A DNA stretch of 64,000 nt from Styela clava (Eukaryota > Chordata > Ascidiacea > Stolidobranchia > Styelidae). Location of the stretch: the NCBI RefSeq assembly GCF_964204865.1, contig NC_135252.1, positions 4,898,001 through 4,962,000 on the forward strand, given 5' to 3'. This document shows positions 36,962-47,625 of this stretch, one piece after another; the stretch's first letter is position 1, and the number at the start of each line of letters is the position of its first letter. The notes under the pieces were generated by a model that did no database searches, was not told the DNA's origin, and saw only the letters and a program-made list of their open reading frames with translations. The position numbers were made by a program, and so were the translations under genes.

Positions 36962-39356
36962 ATATTTAGGTGTTTTTATACAGGACATTACAATGAAATG
37001 CGAGATTCGGGAAGAACAAGAAATCTATGTACAGCATAAGATTCCTGCGGAAATCGTTTTTATTTCCACAACAGCAAGAAAAGCATCTTATAAAGTCAAT
37101 TCAGATGTAGCCTGCTAAGACATGGCAGGCTGCGCTTTCGAAATTGTCCAAGCTATGTAGCGCGCGTTTCATCTATCACGATTAATAAATATAAGTTTAT
37201 TTCGACTCCATAAATAAATAAAAACCGATTATGATATCAGGAGAGCAAACAAAATCTTAGATAAGGTTGAAAACGCACAGAATATAAGATGGAGGGTTTT
37301 GCCAAGAAGAAGTGGTACGTGTTCACTCACCTAAAATATTTCACACACGCTCACACACACAACCATGCAGAAGTTATAAAGTAAGAAGAACATGATAAAT
37401 TACATACTGGTAGTTAAAAAATATATATGAATAAATGAAAAATCACTGGCCACACCATATCAATAAATTTATATTGTTTTCCACTGCCGAATTGATCGAT
37501 TCTATAAATAGGAGTGAACAGTAAAGATGAATTTTTATGAAAAATATATCGCCAAGCTGATTATTGTACACTTTTGTGGACATAACGATCGTTTCAATAT
37601 TATATTATTATTTTTCTTTTGCTTGATCATTCATGATAAAATCGCTTTTCTCTTCGAATACTTGACTAATTGTTTTGAAATTTTCAGTGGTTAAAGATTA
37701 ATTTTATCGCCAGAAGGCTATCACTTTTACTTATTTCAAAAATTTCTGTGGACTTCAAGAGATTCGTTTTTTATGTGTCAGAATAAAAATAGCGACACCT
37801 TGTGACGTGTCCATATATTTGAGCACAGCTCTCTTGTTATATTTAATTTAGGGTAGGGCGATAGGGTAAAGGAATATATTGGTTACCAAGGTAAGGTTTT
37901 TTTAATTTTTAGATATTGACTTCTGCAAGGATAACGGAATTAGGATTGTTACTTAACAGGATCATTTCTTCATTAAGTTATTATGACGCAATTGATGTCA
38001 ATTCAAATTTATCGTGGATGAGACATTAGCGAATTTTGTTGATGTAGACACCATTTATATTCAATAAGCTAGCCAATGAATTGATCATCACGAAACGACC
38101 TGAAAAACGGAAAATAAATCTGCGAGTAATAGAATATTCAAGGGTTACATATTAGGAAACAACACTACCCTACCTACACTTTTGTTGAGAAGAAATTATT
38201 ATTTTGAGTAGATATTGATCATTAGGTATTTATCTTTAAAACGCTAGTTGAAAGGCATGAGTTGAATTCTGGTTGGGATACAGAGTGAATTTCTCGCAAA
38301 CCATGCAAAAACTCTCAAACCACACTAACCATTTGCATGTTTCGTGAACTTTCACCACTTCTAATACTCATATTTTACTGTGAACTTATCAGCGTAAACT
38401 TGGAGGGAGCTGACTCCGATGACTGCATGATCGTATCACTCCTTCCAGTCTATACCGAAAGAAGTGTATTTTTTCTTTAGCCATCATTTATTGTTATGAA
38501 TGTTTTTTCTGGTGCGCGAAATAAAATCTCTCTCTCTCTGTTGGCCTTCACGTTCATTTCACAGCAGAACCTTAACCTAGAATAAAATTTTGTATACACA
38601 CAAGACAAATCATAGAATACCACAACAAATTAAAACCAAGGGGATAATCCAATATATCTCTACTGGTCGCCTAATTACAATAGGAGGTACAGGAGCTAAA
38701 CTATACCGTCTACAACCCTCATAAGGTATTACACCGCCCAAATAGAAACAAAGACCATGCATGTGTGATGTTAAAAGTTGGTTCATCGGTTGATTCGTTT
38801 GAAAAAGGGATTATTGATAGCAAGCCGGGGAACGTCCGGTTTTCAGTAAATCGTTCAAGAATATAGCACATTGACGTTGACAAAGTCGTAAGAATTTATG
38901 TCTCACTGCAAATGTCGACAAATTGCATTTCAAAAAATGTTGAAAGTTTTGGGAGGGGCCCATGGAATTTCGTTTCATCACATATAGTTGCATCATTGAT
39001 TTAAGTGTATTTCACTATCTGTTGTTCGGAACAATTCAATTCGATCGTACAACTTTACACTATATGAAAATTTTGCATTACAATCCATTGCGTTCCTATT
39101 TGATCTCTGAGGGTATTCGGTTAATTCCACTAAAATACCTTTAAAGAGAATCAGAAGGAAGATTCAGATTATAGGGAGCATTAAACCTATACTTGCATAA
39201 GAAAATATTGGGCAACACCCTTCACACAAATAAAACAGCACTGTAATGATGCTAAGTTAACAGGAAATATCAATTCACTGAATAACAAAAATTTACAAGT
39301 AACACTCGTAATAAATTACGTAAAACAATGGAAGACGGTTTAGATCGCCAGCTAAA
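36962..39356. other. Foldback loop, no gene seen
   Basis: About 2.4 kb of ordinary AT-rich DNA. It holds an inverted copy of a dispersed repeat (about 37585-37850), a CT microsatellite at about 38528-38539 and only short ORFs (60-61 codons near 38.8-39.1 kb) without motifs. No transposase motif was found. Confidence 0.5.
37585..37850 (-). repeat. Inverted copy of the 16.7-17.0 kb dispersed repeat
   Basis: GTGGACATAACGATCGTTTC to GACGTGTCCATATATTTGAG and AGCTCTCTTGTTAT are the reverse complement, with substitutions, of 16735-16960. It lies in the foldback loop. Confidence 0.65.
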
Positions 39357-41082
39357 AAACAGCTAAATACATATTATTTATTTTTTACGCGATGCTCTTA
39401 CTCTTCCGACTCTCCCCGTCATTTGTCAATACGTTCGCTTTTCATTGCCGTCATCGCCATCAATTACCGTTGTTCCCGTCATCGCCGCTTATTTAGAGAA
39501 TTTCCCTTATACCCACTTGATTTTCAGTAAAATTTCCCAAAATATCACATAGTTCCTACTCATGAGTAATATTTTCCGTAATTTCCGCTTTTTAATACAA
39601 TTTCTTGTACCTACACATTCAAGTGTATATTTCCCGTTGCTCTCGCCTTCTAGTACAATTTCCCGTACATACACAATAAAATGCCCATTTCCCCCATCTT
39701 AGAGCAATTTCCCGTCATTCCCACTTTGTGTGAAATTCCCCGCTATTAAGTGAAATTTCCCCTACATACACTCTAAAATGCATATTTTCCCTATCTGAGA
39801 GCAATTTCCCCTCTTTCCCGCATTTCGTAACATTCTCCCGCTTATTAGTAAATTTTCCCGTTTCCCGCATTTTAGGGCCCTGAATGTATAGGCCCTAATA
39901 TGTATTTTAGAGTATGTGTGGGCTAAATTTTCACTCAAGGACGAAAGCAACGGCAAGTTTATACAGTGCTCTCAAGTATGTTCATCAAGATGGCGCACAA
40001 CCTGAACCAAGTATGTGTACCAGGTTAGAGCTCAGGTTGTGCGCCATTTTGTTGCAAATACTTCCGAAGTGCCGTTTATTCTTAAGTGTGCATGTACGTA
40101 GTAATCGTACTATAATACATATTTCCTTTATCTTCGGGCGATTTTCCGTCATTCCCGCTTTTTGTAACATTTTCCCGCTTGTTATTAACTTTTCCCGTCA
40201 TTCCCGTTTCCCGCATTTTAGGGCCCTAAAATGCGGGAACTGTGGGAACGACGGGAAATGCACTAAAAAGCGGGAACTGCGGGAACGACGGGAATTTGTC
40301 AATTTCAAATTGCGGGAACTACGGGAAATTTCACAAAAGACGGGAATGACGGGAATTTGCTTTAGGGTATGGGAAATGTGTATTTTAGAGTATGTGTGGG
40401 GTAAATATGCATTGAATAGCAAAAGCAACGGCAAGTTTATAGGGTGCTCCCAAAGTATGTGCAACAAGATGACGCACAACCTGAACATAGTATGTATACC
40501 AGGTTAGAGTTCAAGTTGTGCGTCATCTTGTTGCGCATACTTCCGGAGTGCCGTTTATACTTGAGTGTGCATGTACGGAGTAATTGTACTAACATACATA
40601 TTATCCAAATACATATTATCCGAATCCGAATATTATTAGAATCTTTTAGTGAAATTTCCGTATCCACACAACCCAAGCGTATATTTCCCATTGCTTCCAT
40701 TTTCTAGTGCAATTTCTTCTGAACATACTCTGAAATGAGCATTTCCCGTACTTTAACGCGATTTGCCGTCGTTCCCGCATTTTAGATAAATTTTCACGTA
40801 CATACACCCACAAGCGTATATATACCATTGCTTTCGCTTTCTAGAACAATTTCCCCTAAACATACTCCAAAAGGAATATTTCCCGTACCTTAAAGCGATT
40901 TCCCGTCATTCCCGCTTTTTGTGAAATTTCCCGCTTTTTAGTGAAATTTCCCGTAGCTCCCGTCATTCCCGTAGTTCCCGCATTTTAGTTTTTGCAATTT
41001 CCCGTCGTTCCCGCAGTTCCCGCATTTTAGTGCATTTCCCGTAGTTCCCGTCGTTCCCGTTTCCCGCATTTTAGGGTTGCCC
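39357..41082. repeat. Right foldback arm, TTCCC-rich
   Basis: This is the inverted partner of 35072-36400. It begins AACAGCTAAATACATATTAT, the complement of the left arm's end, and finishes CCCGCATTTTAGGGTTGCCC. It is about 400 bases longer because of an extra section at about 39.9-40.45 kb that contains two more palindromic MITE copies (39970-40073 and 40446-40550) and a GGGAA-oriented patch at 40210-40380. Confidence 0.85.
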
Positions 41083-41323
41083 GTAAGCTTAGGTTCTTAG
41101 TTCTTAGCCTTAGAATATTGGATTTTTCTGGGAGCCATATGCCGTCACCAAAAGAGCCATATATGGCTCGCGAGCCATGGGTTCCCGACCTCTCCTATAA
41201 TCAGTTTTTATTTATTTTTATCAATTATTTCAGGGCCCGGTATTACTACTTACTGAATACAGCGCGAAACAGCGCAGAAGAGATGAAACATTGTTCGGAC
41301 CTCATGAAGTATGCGCACCGGTG

Positions 41324-41687
41324 GCGCGGCGGTGTGGCTCAACGGGCTAAGCGTTAGGAATACGCTCGCCACCGCATCTCTAATTACTCTGCGTGGGTTC
41401 GCAGGTTCGAATCCCATGCAGGGATGGTTATGTGCGAGAGGATTGCTGGACTCCTCGCCGTCGTTGGGTGGTTCACGTAACCGCTGGTCGGTTACGGCTT
41501 CCTCCACCACCAAGTCCATGCTTCCGAAAAACAAAACAAAAAAACAATACAGTAAAAAACTAATCCCATACCCGACTTGGAATGGTAACCGGACGAGAGG
41601 CCGTGGTTCGCCATATGAATAAGCCGTCTTATCGGCTTTCCTCTCCCCCGGGATAAATATGTAAATCCTATCCTATCCTATCCTACC
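41324..41687 (+). mobile_element. tRNA-derived SINE with TCCTA tail
   Basis: The head contains an A-box-like TGGCTCAACGGG (about 41336) and a perfect B box GGTTCGAATCC (41404-41414), about 70 bases apart. That spacing fits a tRNA with a long variable arm (Ser/Leu type). A conserved body follows (GTAACCGCTGGTCGGTTACG, CCAAGTCCATGCTTCC, ACGAGAGGCCGTGGTTCGCC, CGGCTTTCCTCTCCCC). The end is a short (ATCCT)n repeat at 41665-41687. It is the best-preserved plus-strand copy of the seven in the window. Confidence 0.85.
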
Positions 41688-41775
41688 AAGATGGCGCACA
41701 ACCTGAACTCAGGTTGTGTACCAGGTTAGGGTTCAGGTTATGTGACATCCTGGTGCGCATACTTCTGGAGTACCC
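41684..41775. mobile_element. Palindromic MITE abutting the SINE tail
   Basis: ACCAAGATGGCGCACAACCT is inverted downstream as AGGTTATGTGACATCCTGGT, followed by GCGCATACTTCTGGAG. It belongs to the same family as the copy in chordin and starts at the SINE tail. Confidence 0.65.
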
Positions 41776-41796
41776 ATTGTTCTTTCATTATATATT

Positions 41797-41938
41797 AGCG
41801 TCCGTGAAATTTTAAACAATTTGATGGGAAACAGTATACCTTAAGGAGAAACAGCGCATAAGAGAGGGAAACATTTTTCGTTCATTATTCATTAGCGTCC
41901 GTGAAATTTTTAACAATTTGATGGGAAACAGTATACAG
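41797..41938. repeat. Direct repeat of about 43 bp, period about 89
   Basis: TTAGCGTCCGTGAAATTTTA, followed by AACAATTTGATGGGAAACAG and TATAC, occurs at about 41798 and again at about 41889. The copies are almost identical. Confidence 0.7.
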
Positions 41939-42042
41939 TAGTAGGGAATGATCACGAGTTTATATCAGTAATCTTCAACATATTTAAATAACCTAACATG
42001 ACCCAATTCGAGCACACCAATAAGCAAAATCAAAAAAATTTT

Positions 42043-42119
42043 GGAGTTCCAGAAGTATGTGCACCAAGATGACGCACAATCTGAACACAGTATGTGTATC
42101 AGGTTAGGTGCGTCATGTT
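42043..42119. mobile_element. Palindromic MITE, partly deleted
   Basis: AGAAGTATGTGCACCAAGAT followed by GACGCACAATCTGAAC, then a shortened right half GGTTAGGTGCGTCATG. Same family as 41684-41775. Confidence 0.6.
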
Positions 42120-42359
42120 GGGTTATTTAAAGATGTTGTATCTTGATGAGAATATCCTTATTGTGAGTGATGTAAATCTGCCTGATATTAACTTTTCTTT
42201 AAAAAGAGTTAAATTAGACAGACATGAAAACGAATTGCAAGCCCTTCTATGGTTTTATCAGGTCAAAGTGTAAATTAAAAACGTCTGTCTGTGCAGTGAG
42301 AGACGGTAAAGCAGTGGTTCCCAAGCTTTTTTTAGGACAACCCCAAATACAACTTTCAA

Positions 42360-43199
42360 GTAGGGTTGGGACCCCGGGAAATCCCGACCCCAAAATCCCG
42401 GGATTTGGACTGTTTTTTTCAGTCCCGATCCCACAATTATTTCCTAAAAATCCCGAGATTTTAAAGCTTTGTTATCCACATAGGTTATACCGTTTATAGT
42501 GATACTTATTTTGAAAAAAGCCGTCCACGCTTACACTTTGAGTCAGTCAGACTAAGTCGCGGTCTGAAATTACAATGGACCTTTCCCCGAGCATCGACTT
42601 CCTTGTTTACTTCGTGAAATCGGCCAATCAGCAAGATGAAAAAAGTGACGTAACAATGCTCCCTTTTCGCATCCGCTCAGACACTTTTTTTACTCAGACA
42701 CATTTTCAAGCGTGGTCGTAAACATTACTCGTTTTTGAACTCTATTCGTTAGTTTTCAGTTGTGTTTCGGAAACTTAAATATAAATCAGATAATTCAATG
42801 ATCGCTCTTGATAGCGTAGAAATAGCTGTGATAGACTAGGCTAAAACTCTATACCAGTACTTTTAAAAAACAGATTGTTGTATACGATGGATCATAATGA
42901 TGGTTTAAAACAGATAACCCATTTTACGGGCGCCAACTCGCAAAAGTACTCTCAAAATAGCCCCGAAAATTTTGCAATGGTAAAGTATATGGAGAATTTT
43001 TCTGGGGTCAAAGGTCGGGAAAGATCCATCGGAACAATCCTCAGTATGAAGTTACGTTTGGAACAGACCACAGTCTGACGTCACAATCAGTCCTGGATGC
43101 AGACAAGATACAACAAGTTTGCAGTGTGGAGGTAAAGTCTGGAGTTACAGTCGAAGCAGAAACGGTCGCAATCAGAGTTGATTGAAAAACTGAAAAAAA
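42360..43199 (+). mobile_element. 5' non-coding part of the hAT element
   Basis: It begins near TAGGGTTGGGACCCCGGGAA, a possible terminus. It contains ACCTTTCCCCGAGCATCGAC and GCAATGGTAAAGTATATGGA, which recur in damaged copies near 45.15 kb and 49.87 kb. A separate hAT-like terminus CAGTGGTTCCCAAGC lies at 42313. The true left end is not settled. Confidence 0.5.
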
Positions 43200-44982
43200 A
43201 TGTCAAACTTTGAAGAAGTCAGTGCTAAAAGAAAGTCAGAAGTCTGGAGAAACTTTTTATTTTGCAAAGATACAGAAAAAGCGAAGTGTAAATTGTGCCA
43301 AACAATTTTAAAAGCGTCTGGGTCGAGCACGAAGGGACTTATAGTTCATTTGAAGTCAAAGCACGAGATCGAAGTAAAGTCTCGCACGAGCATAGAGGAT
43401 CAGCCAAATCTCAAGATAAGGAAAATTGAGTCGTTCTTAAAGTCAAAAAAAGTCAACATTGAGGTGCTAGTTAATCAGTTAACTGCAGTGGATGGTCTTA
43501 CATTTATTCAAATTGCCAAAAGTGAGAGGCTACATCAAGCGTTCAAAACTGATGGTTATAGGCTGCCCAAATCACACAAACGTGTTCGTAGTCTGGTGAT
43601 GGAAAACTCTGAAACCGTCAAGAAATTAGTCAAGGAAGAGTTTTGTGCAACCAAACTGAATAATGGTCGTTTTTCCATAACATTTGATAAGACAACATCC
43701 GCAAGAAATCGTCGTTACATAAACATTAATTGTCATTTTCAAGGTGGCTTTCATTCGCTGGGATTGATTCGCATCCACGGCAGCATGGACACACAAAAGC
43801 AATCGACTTAGTCGGTAATCGACTAAACTCCTTTGGTCTCGACCTGAATACAGGTATTGTTTCCACAATCACTGATGGTGCTAGTTTGATGGTAAAATTT
43901 GGAAAAGAAACGAGTCCACTCCATGTGATCTGCTTTGCTCACGCGATCCATTTGGCCGTTTGTGACGTGTTATACAAAAGGCAACCGGTCGCAGTATGCT
44001 CTGATGAACTTGACTGTCACAGTGACAGTTCAGACGAAGATGACAGCGACTCAGAACAACGCGAGGATTTCGGATTTTCTCCAACTTTATCTCCCAACCT
44101 TGACACATTGATCAAGAAAGTCAGGACTGTGAAAAATGATGATGCTCTTCAACCATTTGTCTTGGAGTCTTTTGGAAAGGAAATGACACTACTGCTCGAC
44201 TGCAAAACCCGATGGAACAGTTTGCTCTCAATGCTAGAGAGATTCTATCAGCTACGAAAAGAGGTAAAATTGGCTCTAGTTCGGCTGGATATTGATTTTG
44301 ACTTATCTGAAAATTACATGACAATTATCAAGGGACTGTGTGATGCTCTTGCTCCCATAAAAATTGCGGTAGAATTACTCTCCAGTGAAGATGAATACAT
44401 TCTTTTAGCAGAAAAAGTAATTGCATTTACTTTAAAGAAGCTTGGTGATCAAAAAACTGGAATCAGCCAGGCATAAAAAGACCGGTTCAAAGCACGAATT
44501 GAAGAACGGCGGAGTGCTGAGTTGGTCCATCTATTGAAATATTTAAAAAGTCCGTCTTATCTTGATCAAGTTCAGGATCAATTTGGGCACAGAGTAAAGC
44601 GGCCCAGAATTGCTGCTCTGGCCATGGACATCTTGCAGAGATTATTTCCCCAAGAGGCTTACAAAGCGGGCTACATTGTGCACATTGATGTTGACAGTGA
44701 AATTCTTGACGACGAAAAGAAAATGACTTTAGCAGAGGAATTCCACAGTTTTGTGGAAGATGACGAAGTAGAAGACAGTCGACCTGGCAACCTGAGCTCT
44801 CATGTAATTCAAAAAGAGATGGTACTGTATGAAACAAGCAAAAAGAGACCTGAAAACCTTGAAAAGTTGTACGCTGCCCTAAAAACAATTAAACCCACGT
44901 CAGTCGAGGCAGAAAGAGCGTTATCTGCTCTTGGATTTTTCGCAAACAAAATAAGAAGTCGTATGAACGATAACACCCTAGA
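43200..44982 (+). pseudogene. Broken hAT-superfamily transposase
   Basis: Cut-and-paste transposase, now disabled. The first frame (43200 to about 43785) has an N-terminal BED-type zinc finger (CKLCQ...HLKSKH) and the first catalytic-domain strand with SITFDKTTSA. A frameshift between about 43745 and 43800 moves the rest to another frame. That frame carries TITDGAS, CFAHAIHLAVCD, an acidic Ser/Asp/Glu-rich insert and CKTRWNSLLSMLERF. A stop at 44474-44476 interrupts it. The same frame then resumes and ends with the hAT dimerisation motif, SVEAERALSALGFFANKIRS and RMNDNTLD. Just after this a second transposon starts at 44984, so the natural C-terminus is missing. Two lesions plus the insertion make it non-functional. 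Confidence 0.9.
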
Positions 44983-44983
44983 T

Positions 44984-47619
44984 CAGGGGTCTCAAACTCA
45001 ATTTACCTGAGGGCCGCCGAGACGGAGCATTAGCGAGTCCGGGCCGCATCCGTTTTTCACAATAAAAGCAATAAACTTAAAAAGGTAAATCTTTTCACTG
45101 TTTTTCTATACGCAAAACATGTTAAAAACATAAATGTAAGTAATTCCGCGAAGGACCTTTCCCCGAGCATCTACTTCCTTGTTTATTCCGTAACATGAGC
45201 TAATCAGCAAGACGCAAAAAAAGTGACGTAACAATAGACTTTTTCGCAAACGCTCAGACACTTGTCACTCAAAAAGATTTTCAGGCATGTTTGTAAACAT
45301 TACCTCGTTTTTGCATGCTATTTGTTAGTTTTGGGTTATGTTTCAGAAATTCAATTATGAATCAAAGAACTCAATAATCATTCTGATTGCTTGGGCGTCG
45401 TAGCTTAATTTGCTGTAATCAATGACATTAAACAACATGATAGGCAACTCTGACGTCACTCCATAAGACTACATGCGAAAGATTGTATTTCATGATACGC
45501 TCCAATGCACATATTTCTCGTCGCCTTTCGCGACCGTTTTCCGCTTGCTTTTGCTAATCGGCGTCCTCTTTACGTTTAGTACCTGCCTTTTTGCGCCTGT
45601 AACGTAGGAAAATAATCTCTATATCTAAGAAGTTTTGCTCACTTGGAAAGCTGGAATGACATACAAGCTGTAAAGAGTAAAATGGACATCATAGACTTTT
45701 TTTTTATCAGAGAAGATTACAAACGCGATAGCGTAAAGATTTGTGTGGGACATTTTGCAGATAATGACAAAGTTCAAAGGTAGTAATTTGAATGTTTGCG
45801 CTTAAACATTGAAATTTCATTTAAAGAGGGTGTCATACAAAACAGCAAAACTGTTTTTACTTCTCTTAACGGTGCTGTGATACAATTCCATAACACAAAG
45901 TTTGCACCTATCGAACTTGCCTTAGTAGGTGAATTTTTTGGACAAATTTATTGTGAGGGATTTCGCATGTAATTCTCATTGATTGGTGGCTGTTTATAAT
46001 TCCTATTAATTGTGAATTCTGATTATAACAAAGAATTTACTGGCACCTTTTTCTTGTCAATACTCCAAGCTGAGGTAATGAACAAGACAATACATTTATG
46101 TCATCTGGAAGCAAAATATGCACACTAATTAAAAGTTTGACACATTGAGATAATACATCATTACAGAAAATACAAGTTAAAGATATGTATGACCATCACA
46201 TGGTAATTAAAAATAAAATTAATAGGGGCTGTGGAGTATGAAAAGTTCAAGACAAAGAAAAGAACAAAAGTTCATAGCTCATGAACTCTCAATTTTGCCT
46301 CCATTGCTTTGTGAAGGCCAATATATTCCCAGTGGCTGAATTGGTTTACCTTTATGACAGCAACGATTTTGTATTTAATACGGCAAGATTTTTTTCAATT
46401 TAATTGAAGTGATATTATTTCCCAAAGCAATGCTTGAATTGTCTAGAATAGATCAGTGGTGTCACACCTATGGGTTTTCGAGAGCCGCATTGCATGTTGG
46501 AAATTGTAAAAAGGGCCGCAAACAGTTTTTGATAATGTATACTTGAAAGATATTTTCAAGATAGTTTTAGTTTGTGACATATATTAGGATGCAACTAAAC
46601 AGTTGGATTAAGTTTTATTATTTTCTTTAATTTTCAAATGCAATTTCATGTTATTATTTTCATTCCACTATTATTGCAAGTTACTGTATTTATTACAAAA
46701 AATCATAAAATTCTATGTACAACCATCAAAATCATTTTTGAACAAGCTTTGGATAAGGAAAGAATAATACATACACTAAAAAAATGACTTAATCTAAATA
46801 TATGAACCTAAAATTAACAAAAATACTACAATATAAACTCAATGTTTTTTAATTACATTTGTCCTGACGTTTGGCATCTTTTTTGTGTCACCAGCATACT
46901 AAGGCCAGGATGAAATAATTTTATAGTACCAACTCTAACTAACGAGGTCACATGATCATGGGTTAATCTGGATCTTTGCGAATGTTTAATTAATTCCAGT
47001 AATGCAAAAAAGTTACTTTTATCATTTCATGTATAGATCAGTAAAAAAACAAATGACAGATTTTTTCAACAAGACATTTCGCGCCACATTGCATGGCATA
47101 GGATTGCTTGAATTATTATTTATATTTAGTAACAAAAAAGTTGTATAATTATATTAATATACAAACATATGGAAATTTTCTGTTCGAAGTTGGTCTTCGA
47201 ATTTGTCATATTGGCTGCTAAGCTTATTGTGTTTTTTCATTGTACTGATGGAAATATGACAAATTAAACAATGTGCTTCAGAGAATTTTGTGAAATGCAG
47301 AAATATTGCAACTCCGATTTTCTTCGAAAATGCCACCTTCTTCATGTACTTTGCGTTTAATTTAATCACTCAAGTGTTTTATTCAAGTATTCTTTTGCTA
47401 GCTTGATGTGTATTCTTAAATGGGTTAAAATGTGAACAAAAAAAATCAATTTTTTGAAACTACTTTCAGTAAATTGTTTTCTGTGTGAATATTCAATTTC
47501 ACTTTAAAAAGTTTGAAAAATCTGTTACATTTAGATAAAAAAAACTTCCAAAATACTTTTACAATTATTATTAAGCGTTCGAGGCCGCACTGGAAGTTCT
47601 CTGGGGCCGCGAGTTTGGT
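44984..47619. mobile_element. Second hAT-type element inserted in the transposase gene
   Basis: The left end CAGGGGTCTCAAACTCAATT is followed by GGGCCGC; the right end GGGGCCGCGAGTTTGG is its degraded inverse. CTAGAT lies on both sides (44978-44983 and 47620-47625), consistent with the remains of an 8-bp duplication. Inside are 5' hAT fragments (45150-45400) like those at 42580-42830, and a further GGGCCGC-type edge near 46453-46525. No intact ORF is present. Confidence 0.6.
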
Positions 47620-47625
47620 CTAGAT

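Larger units (their letters stand above)
35072..41082. mobile_element. Large foldback (Mutator-like?) element with 9-bp target duplication
   Basis: The ends GGGCAACCCTGAAATGCGGG and, reversed, GGGCAACCCTAAAATGCGGG match apart from one base. An exact 9-bp duplication GTAAGCTTA lies at 35063-35071 and 41083-41091. Arms of about 1.3 kb (left) and 1.7 kb (right) pair over most of their length around a loop at about 36.4-39.36 kb. No transposase ORF is present. Very long inverted repeats with 9-bp duplications are typical of Mutator-like elements; that class is inferred, not shown. It is inserted in the hAT element at 34544-41194. Confidence 0.82.
34544..41194. mobile_element. hAT element with 8-bp target duplication, carrying a nested foldback
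   Basis: The left end CAGGGGTCGGGAACC and the reversed right end GAGAGGTCGGGAACC are terminal inverted repeats. Just inside, the right end repeats GGCTCGCGAGCCA and GGCTC motifs. The flanks are an exact 8-bp duplication CTATAATC (34536-34543 and 41195-41202), diagnostic for hAT. The element's own DNA is only about 34544-35062 and 41092-41194; the rest is a second element inserted into it. No transposase is seen, so it is non-autonomous. Confidence 0.85.

Noticed and set aside
39914-40507. 197-codon ORF in the right foldback arm, the longest frame there
   Set aside because: It is a translation of inverted GGGAA/TTCCC subrepeats and MITE palindromes, with mirror frames on the other strand. It has no recognisable domain.
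41330-41420. Possible functional tRNA gene with good A and B boxes
   Set aside because: The head is continuous with a conserved SINE body and repeat tail found in several copies. No clean acceptor stem is visible.
41250-41534. Minus-strand 94-codon ORF, with a near-identical frame at 51642-51893
   Set aside because: Both frames are translations of the same tRNA-derived SINE. Their similarity reflects the repeat, not a gene family.
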